A stretch of DNA of 64,000 nucleotides from Providencia alcalifaciens. Its GTDB lineage: Bacteria > Pseudomonadota > Gammaproteobacteria > Enterobacterales > Enterobacteriaceae. The stretch covers positions 3,162,001 through 3,226,000 of the forward strand of contig NZ_OU659204.1 of NCBI RefSeq assembly GCF_915403165.1, read 5' to 3'. Numbering within the stretch: the stretch's first letter is position 1; the number at the start of each line of letters is the position of its first letter. Position numbers and translations under genes: made by a program. The notes beneath the pieces are model-generated. The model saw only the letters and a program-made list of their open reading frames with translations. It did not search any database and was not told the DNA's origin. This document shows positions 59,125 to 64,000 of the stretch, piece after piece.

Positions 59125-59165
59125 TAAAAAAACCCCCAGTAATTGGTTGTCCAACTATTGGGGGT
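59125..59165 (-). terminator. sstT terminator
   Basis: ACCCCCAGTAATTGG and CCAACTATTGGGGGT form a 15-bp stem with two wobble pairs. The T-run lies on the minus-strand side, so it mainly ends sstT; fadH may use it poorly. Confidence 0.8.
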
Positions 59166-59206
59166 CACTTCATTCAGCGGGTTTTCTTTTTAATCAACGA
59201 GAAAGC

Positions 59207-60463
59207 TTAGTCTTGAGTTTGAGATAACTCAGCATCCGCTTGGGCTAGTTTATCATCTTCCGACAAACATACCGCCGCAGTGAAAAGCACATCCGTTGAA
59301 GAGTTGAGTGCAGTTTCAGCCGAATCTTGCAGCACGCCGATCATCACGCCCACTGCAACGACTTGCATCGCCACTTCGTTAGAAATACCGAACATATTAC
59401 ACGCCAGTGGGATCAGTAATAATGAACCGCCAGCAACTCCAGATGCACCACACGCACACACCGCAGCCACCACGCTCAATAACAGCGCCGTTGGGATATC
59501 AACAGGAATTCCCAGAGTATGTACCGCTGCTAGTGTTAACACAGTGATAGTTACTGCTGCGCCGCCCATGTTAATGGTTGCACCTAGCGGGATAGAAACG
59601 GAATACGTGTCTTCGTGCAGGTTCATACGGCGACACATACCCATGTTCACCGGAATGTTAGCTGCGGAGCTGCGGGTGAAGAAGGCGGTTACGCCACTTT
59701 CACGTAAGCAAGCGAAGACTAATGGGTATGGGTTACGTTTGATTTTCCAATAAACAATCAGCGGGTTAACTACTAATGCCACAATAATCATACAGCCCAG
59801 TAATACCGCCAATACGTGGAAATAACCTTTTAAGGTTTCAAAACCGGTTGTCGCAATTGTTGAAGAAACTAAACCGAAAATACCTAATGGCGCTAAACGA
59901 ATAACCACGCGAACCAGCTGAGTCACGCTTAAAGAAAAATCGTGGATCATCGTTTTGGTGGATTCATTGGCATGACGCAATGCAATACCTAAACCAATCG
60001 CCCACGCTAAAATACCAATATAGTTACCTTTAATCAGTGCATCGACTGGGTTAGCAAACACATTGATTAACAAACCTTTGAGCACTTCAGCAATATTACC
60101 CGGAGGCGTCAGTTGCGTATCGCCGACAGCTAAAATCAAGCTTGATGGGAACATAAATGAGCCAATCACCGCCACAACAGCCGCGAAGAAGGTGCCTAAA
60201 ATATACAGTACTAAAATTGGGCGAATACTGGTTTTTTGCCCTTGGCGATGGTTAGCAATGGACGCCATCACCAACACCCAAACAAGAATTGGAGCAACTG
60301 CTTTTAACGCACTAACAAACAGGTCACCCAGTAAGCCTACGTTTTTTGCTGCCGATGGCCATAACCATGCCAATAAGATACCTGCAATCAAGCCTGCTAG
60401 GATTTGTTTGACCAAACTACCTTGACTAATTACTCGCCATAACCCTGTTTTATTTGTATCCAT
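59207..60463 (-). CDS. sstT: Sodium/serine-threonine symporter SstT
   Basis: A 418-residue inner membrane carrier of the DAACS (SLC1-like) family that imports L-serine and L-threonine with sodium. Hydrophobic segments cover most of the chain, and the transport core motifs are present: [15 protein letters not shown] near 265, [16 protein letters not shown] and [16 protein letters not shown]. Start at 60463 with AAGG upstream. Same neighbourhood as E. coli, where alx is adjacent. Confidence 0.95.
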   Translation of the reverse strand: MDTNKTGLWRVISQGSLVKQILAGLIAGILLAWLWPSAAKNVGLLGDLFVSALKAVAPILVWVLVMASIANHRQGQKTSIRPILVLYILGTFFAAVVAVIGSFMFPSSLILAVGDTQLTPPGNIAEVLKGLLINVFANPVDALIKGNYIGILAWAIGLGIALRHANESTKTMIHDFSLSVTQLVRVVIRLAPLGIFGLVSSTIATTGFETLKGYFHVLAVLLGCMIIVALVVNPLIVYWKIKRNPYPLVFACLRESGVTAFFTRSSAANIPVNMGMCRRMNLHEDTYSVSIPLGATINMGGAAVTITVLTLAAVHTLGIPVDIPTALLLSVVAAVCACGASGVAGGSLLLIPLACNMFGISNEVAMQVVAVGVMIGVLQDSAETALNSSTDVLFTAAVCLSEDDKLAQADAELSQTQD

Positions 60464-60681
60464 AATAGACCTTTATAATTTATCTTTTTTAGGAATTAAA
60501 TGTGTTTGCCGAGCCAGTATAAGGAATATTAATCTCCTGAAAAGGCTATTATTCAAAATATACACAATGATTGATTGTAGTTAACATTAATTTTACATAT
60601 CTGTGATCGTAATAGAATTTTGTTTCTTATAGGAAACAGTCGGCATTAAAAATGAATGAGTATTTTCAGATAGTTAAAATA

Positions 60682-60714
60682 AAAAACACCTTAGAGAATT
60701 CCCAAGGTGTTTTT
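60682..60714. terminator. Terminator beyond the 289-residue gene
   Basis: AAAAACACCTT pairs with AAGGTGTTTTT across an 11-base loop. A and T runs on either side make it work in either direction. Confidence 0.8.
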
Positions 60715-60744
60715 CTGAATTTATTAAAATATTACCAATAAGAT

Positions 60745-61614
60745 TTAACGTTTGACTAAATACTCACCAAAATAATTTGCTGTTTTTTCTTCATCGATTT
60801 TTAAATTTCCTTTCCATCCAGCCCAAGGCATTTCCATATCTGAACGCCCTTTTGTATTATTCAGCTGATTTTCTGCGCTAGTTACATCACCAAAGTCGTG
60901 CCAACTATCAAGAGATAAAGAGATAAAAGTATTCGGAATAACGCCAATTAATGCGAGTGAATGCAATATCCCGCGTAATGTGTATTTATCGCCTTTAATT
61001 AATTTCGCCTCAGATAAACGCTTTTCAAATTTTCCGGGGGTTTCATCTTCAGGCGCATTACGTAGTAAATCGAGTAATTGGTTAAAGACTTTTTTATCTT
61101 CATCGGTAGGTTCTACAGCAGCAACCGTCAGTAAATGTCGGAGATTCAAATAAGTGTAACTTACATTCCCAGTATAGGAATTTCCGTAATATAAGCAGTA
61201 TTGGAAGTAACTATCATTAATATAAATATGCTTATTATGATCGCTACAAACCCAACAACATGCATATTGCGGTTTTTCAAGATATTGATGAGCTGGCAGA
61301 GAATGTAACTTGTGATAAGCGCCCAAGACTGATCGCCCCCGCAAGTAACTTCCTCCGACTCCCGCCACGAAAGCATCCAAACAACGCTGGCGAGTAATCG
61401 CTGTTTCCTGTTTTAAACTGTGTAGTTTATTAATGATATCTTCATGATCAGTAAAAAATGCAATCTCATTCGGCAACCAATGAGAATCACTCAATATTTT
61501 TCGTTCTTTATCAGATAAAGAGTCCAATGGATAAGTCGATACCGCACGACCTCCATCATATTGACTATTTTCATACTTATAGAGTTTTCGTAAGACCCGC
61601 ATAACTTGTTGCAC
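60745..61614 (-). CDS. Unrecognised 289-residue protein
   Basis: I do not recognise the family. There is no signal peptide and no membrane helix; the protein looks cytosolic. Visible features are a basic N-terminus, PLDSLSDKERKILSD, ACCWVCSDHNKH (Cys/His cluster, residues about 118-129), two Tyr-rich stretches (YFQYCLYYGNSYTGN), an acidic DEDKKVF...PEDETPGKFEKRL linker and a Trp-rich C-terminus. It begins at GTG (61614) with GGAGG five bases upstream. A hairpin lies on each side. In E. coli sstT and alx are neighbours, so this is an insertion relative to that order. Confidence 0.7.
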   Translation of the reverse strand: MQQVMRVLRKLYKYENSQYDGGRAVSTYPLDSLSDKERKILSDSHWLPNEIAFFTDHEDIINKLHSLKQETAITRQRCLDAFVAGVGGSYLRGRSVLGAYHKLHSLPAHQYLEKPQYACCWVCSDHNKHIYINDSYFQYCLYYGNSYTGNVSYTYLNLRHLLTVAAVEPTDEDKKVFNQLLDLLRNAPEDETPGKFEKRLSEAKLIKGDKYTLRGILHSLALIGVIPNTFISLSLDSWHDFGDVTSAENQLNNTKGRSDMEMPWAGWKGNLKIDEEKTANYFGEYLVKR

Positions 61615-61655
61615 AGAACCTCCTCATCTTCACGCCTATAAATCATTAGATATAA

Positions 61656-61694
61656 AAAAACTCCCAAAGTCATGATGAACTTATGGGAGTTTTT
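61656..61694. terminator. Terminator between alx and the 289-residue gene
   Basis: AAAAACTCCCA pairs with TGGGAGTTTTT across a 17-base loop. On the minus strand it ends alx 17 bases after its stop, leaving only about 40 bases before the next GTG. Confidence 0.85.
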
Positions 61695-61710
61695 CTAATT
61701 AGGAAAAAGA

Positions 61711-62682
61711 TTATTCGTTAATCAATTTTTTGGCTTCATTACGCTTATTCACGATGGTATTAACCACCAGCGTCAGAATTAAAATTGCAGCAACAGTACC
61801 TAACGAAACCGCAGTAGGAATATGGAAAATATCCATCAGCAACATCTTCACGCCGATAAAGCTTAAAATAATAGCTAAACCGTACTTAAGCATTGAGAAT
61901 TTCTCAGCAACACCCGCTAATAAGAAGTACATTGCTCGTAAACCTAAAATCGCAAACAGGTTAGACGTTAATACGATAAACGGGTCGGTGGTCACAGCAA
62001 AGATTGCGGGAATACTGTCTACCGCAAAGATAACATCGCTGATTTCCACTAAGATCAGAACCAAAATTAATGGGGTAGCAAACAGCAATCCATTCTTTTT
62101 AATAAAGAATTTTTCACCATGCAGCTCATCCGTCATGCGTAAGTGTGAACGCACCCATTTGACTAATGGCTTTTCATTTATTGGCGAATCATCCTCTTTC
62201 GCGAACGCCATTTTGATCCCCGTGAACAGTAAAAATGCACCGAAAATATAGAGGATCCAGCTAAATTGCGTGACTAACCAGCTACCTGCGAAAATCATAA
62301 TGGTACGCAGGACAATCGCCCCAAGCACCCCGTAAACAAGTACGCGACGCTGTAAGTTTGCCGGAATAGCAAAATAACCAAATAGCATTAACCAAACAAA
62401 CACGTTATCCACAGCAAGGGCTTTTTCTAACAGATAACCGGTTAAGAATGCCATAGTTTGCGTGTTCGCGACTTCAGGTCCAGCGGTATCATTAAAGTAC
62501 CACCATAGGCCGCCCGCAAAAATCAGCGACAGAGTCACCCACAAGATGCTCCAACCCGCTGCTTGCTTCATCGACATCGCCTGACCTTTATGTTTTCCTT
62601 GCCAAAACATGTCGATGAGTAACATCACAAGGATCATGACAGCAAAGCTGCCCCATAAAACGGGATTTCCAACAGAGTTCAT
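61711..62682 (-). CDS. alx: TerC-family membrane protein Alx
   Basis: A 323-residue inner membrane protein with about nine helices and the TerC-family acidic motifs ([13 protein letters not shown] near 65-77 and [16 protein letters not shown] near 213-228), likely metal-binding. E. coli Alx responds to alkaline pH and manganese and is thought to export Mn. The long leader contains a yybP-ykoY element that supports the same control. The ATG at 62682 follows AAGGAATC. It ends at a strong hairpin. Confidence 0.95.
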   Translation of the reverse strand: MNSVGNPVLWGSFAVMILVMLLIDMFWQGKHKGQAMSMKQAAGWSILWVTLSLIFAGGLWWYFNDTAGPEVANTQTMAFLTGYLLEKALAVDNVFVWLMLFGYFAIPANLQRRVLVYGVLGAIVLRTIMIFAGSWLVTQFSWILYIFGAFLLFTGIKMAFAKEDDSPINEKPLVKWVRSHLRMTDELHGEKFFIKKNGLLFATPLILVLILVEISDVIFAVDSIPAIFAVTTDPFIVLTSNLFAILGLRAMYFLLAGVAEKFSMLKYGLAIILSFIGVKMLLMDIFHIPTAVSLGTVAAILILTLVVNTIVNKRNEAKKLINE

Positions 62683-62701
62683 TTTGATTCCTTAAAAAAC
62701 A

Positions 62702-62734
62702 AAAAACGGCTGATATCCAGAAGACATCAGCCGC
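62702..62734 (-). terminator. Regulatory terminator in the alx leader
   Basis: CGGCTGAT...ATCAGCCG (stem 8 bp, extendable) followed on the minus strand by six T residues, only 20 bases before the alx start. Its place suits an expression platform controlled by the upstream aptamer. Confidence 0.7.
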
Positions 62735-62760
62735 TTAAACTGTTTTCACCCTAAGTTATC

Positions 62761-62922
62761 ACTATACGGTTGTAAACGATGAGCAAACCTCGCCTTCTGG
62801 CAAGGTCTCACTTACAACACAGATAACCTAAGATAAGGAAATTGTGGTGCTCGGTTACCGGGCGCAATTGTGTGCACCGTAATGACGATAATCCGACAGA
62901 AGAAGTTACTCCCCTTTGCTAT
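62761..62922 (-). promoter_or_regulatory. yybP-ykoY (Mn/pH-responsive) riboswitch of alx
   Basis: Minus-strand leader with the conserved blocks AAAGGGGAGTA near the 5' end and GTGAGACCTTGCC...GGCGAGGTTTGC near the 3' end. This is the family to which the E. coli alx PRE/SraF element belongs; it binds Mn(II) and folds differently at high pH. Confidence 0.85.
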
Positions 62923-62928
62923 GCGCAC

Positions 62929-62957
62929 ACAATAAGGTAATTAGTCTTAAAAAGCAA
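62929..62957 (-). promoter_or_regulatory. Probable alx promoter
   Basis: TTGCTT (-35) and TATTGT (-10) are 17 bases apart on the minus strand; transcription would start just ahead of the riboswitch. Confidence 0.45.
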
Positions 62958-63292
62958 TGATTAGCTACCAATATGTTCATGCTATTTTTCGTTACCTAAA
63001 CGTAAATAAAGTGGCAAATAATCAGATTAAATCTTCTTATTCAGTGCCATTCCCGTTTTTTGTCGCTTTAGAAAGTCAGTGGTTAAGAACCTAAAATGTA
63101 AAAATCAGCCGTAATTTAAATGAATTCTCAAAATAAGCTCAAAATTTACTGTTTAGTTATTTTCTGTTTTGTTAAAGTGATCGGGTTTTACACTAACAGC
63201 CCGAAGAAACAGCCGTTTCCTTCTGGCATTTACTTAATCCATTTCTGCCCAACAACATGTTTGTTGCTGTGATTGCCGTTTAGGAAACATTA
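62958..63292. other. Gene-free divergent region alx/yqjA
   Basis: About 330 bases. No gene. Small hairpins include CAACAA/TTGTTG near 63250 shortly before the yqjA start. I looked for a CpxR box (GTAAA-N5-GTAAA) and found none with correct spacing. Confidence 0.45.
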
Positions 63293-63952
63293 ATGGAATT
63301 AGTTAGAGAACTTTTTTTCGCCCTTTGGCACCAAGATTACGAAACCTTATCTAACCCATCGTTGATATGGTCGATTTATTTCATGCTGTTCATGATCCTT
63401 TTATTGGAGAACGGCGTGCTCCCAGCTGCTTTTTTACCTGGTGATAGTTTACTGATCCTTGTTGGCGTACTCATCGCAAAAGGTGCGCTTAGCTACCCAT
63501 TAACCTTAGTGATTTTAACTGCGGGGGCTAGTATTGGTTGCTGGGTGGGTTATATCCAAGGTCGCTGGCTAGGTAATACAAAAATTGTCAAAGGCTGGTT
63601 ATCACACCTCCCCGAACACTATCATCAGCGTGCCCATGGGCTATTCCATCGTCACGGCCTTGCCGCGCTACTGATTGGTCGATTCCTTGCATTTGTTAGA
63701 ACATTACTACCAACCATCGCAGGGCTTGCAGGCTTGCAAAACGGGCGTTTCCAACTGTTTAACTGGTTAAGTGGGCTCCTTTGGGTGCTAATTTTGACCG
63801 CTATCGGCTACGGTTTCGGCAAAAGCCCTATTTTCCAGCAATATGAGCATCAAATTATGAATGTCTTGATGCTTATCCCAGTTGGGTTATTAATCTTAGG
63901 TCTGATTGGCAGCATCGGTGTTGTCATCAAGAAAAAATTCTCCCGCAAATAA
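63293..63952 (+). CDS. yqjA: DedA-family membrane protein YqjA
   Basis: A 219-residue inner membrane protein of the DedA family, closely resembling E. coli YqjA. Features include MELVREL...ENGVLPAAFLPGDSLL (about 40-61), the G-x-x-x-G motif region GCWVGYIQGRWLG, HGLAALLIGRFLAFVRTLLPTIAG (about 121-144, with the conserved Arg pair) and a final helix with KKKFSRK. The family acts in lipid scrambling, proton-dependent transport and envelope integrity. AGGAAAC precedes the ATG. The window ends 48 bases after the stop, where yqjB is expected. Confidence 0.94.
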   Translation: MELVRELFFALWHQDYETLSNPSLIWSIYFMLFMILLLENGVLPAAFLPGDSLLILVGVLIAKGALSYPLTLVILTAGASIGCWVGYIQGRWLGNTKIVKGWLSHLPEHYHQRAHGLFHRHGLAALLIGRFLAFVRTLLPTIAGLAGLQNGRFQLFNWLSGLLWVLILTAIGYGFGKSPIFQQYEHQIMNVLMLIPVGLLILGLIGSIGVVIKKKFSRK

Positions 63953-64000
63953 ATAGCCGTCACTAAACTAAATTGAACAGCGGGAAGACTTAGCAATTCC

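Noticed and set aside
63090..63120. CpxR box upstream of yqjA
   Set aside because: Two GTAA-type half-sites exist but are eight bases apart instead of five.

Overview
The window is chromosomal DNA of a gammaproteobacterium of the order Enterobacterales, most likely Providencia or a close Morganellaceae relative. The outer parts keep the gene order of the Escherichia coli tolC-rpoD-alx segment: nudF, tolC, ygiBCD, ribB, ubiK, hldE, glnE, ygiF, ygiM, cca, folB, plsY, aer, tsaD, rpsU-dnaG-rpoD, then tRNA-Ile, fadH, sstT, alx and yqjA. Several genes usual in E. coli are absent from their places (zupT between ribB and ygiD, bacA between folB and cca). The DNA is fairly AT-rich, and the fimbrial operon resembles the MR/P type of Proteus. 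The genus call is inference from synteny and protein similarity, not from a search.

Layout. 1-23.6 kb is the conserved housekeeping block, with an FMN riboswitch before ribB and the macromolecular synthesis operon rpsU-dnaG-rpoD. 23.6-28.2 kb is accessory: a cluster of five hairpins behind rpoD, a DHA2-type drug exporter with a TetR-like operator but no regulator gene beside it, and an MFS transporter/NTF2-like pair divergent from a LysR regulator. 28.2-45.9 kb, read on the minus strand, is a hydrogenase-2 locus: hypF, then a tightly packed run hybO-A-B-C-D-E, hypA-B-C-D-E and a five-gene nickel/peptide-type ABC importer. A perfect FNR site lies in the AT-rich gap before hybO.

46.0-52.4 kb is a seven-gene chaperone-usher fimbrial operon (major pilin, usher, chaperone, three minor pilins, two-domain tip adhesin), with a strong hairpin after the pilin gene and a long AT-rich regulatory region upstream. 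53.2-64.0 kb returns to mostly conserved genes: a YiaA-like membrane protein, an RBBP9-type hydrolase, tRNA-Ile(CAU), an orphan amine-dehydrogenase-like oxidoreductase, an acetyltransferase, fadH, sstT, an unrecognised 289-residue gene between two terminators, alx behind a yybP-ykoY (manganese/pH) riboswitch, and yqjA.

How it fits together. The hydrogenase block looks like a self-contained nickel-to-hydrogenase unit: an importer that plausibly brings in Ni(II), a strongly His-rich HypB that could hold it, the HypA-F machinery that builds the NiFe(CN)2CO centre, HybD that processes the large subunit, and the membrane-bound HybOABC enzyme, all arranged for anaerobic induction. I saw no insertion sequence, CRISPR array or prophage. 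The best candidates for something undescribed are the hairpin array behind rpoD, the isolated gene between sstT and alx, and the coupling of nickel import to hydrogenase in one transcription unit.
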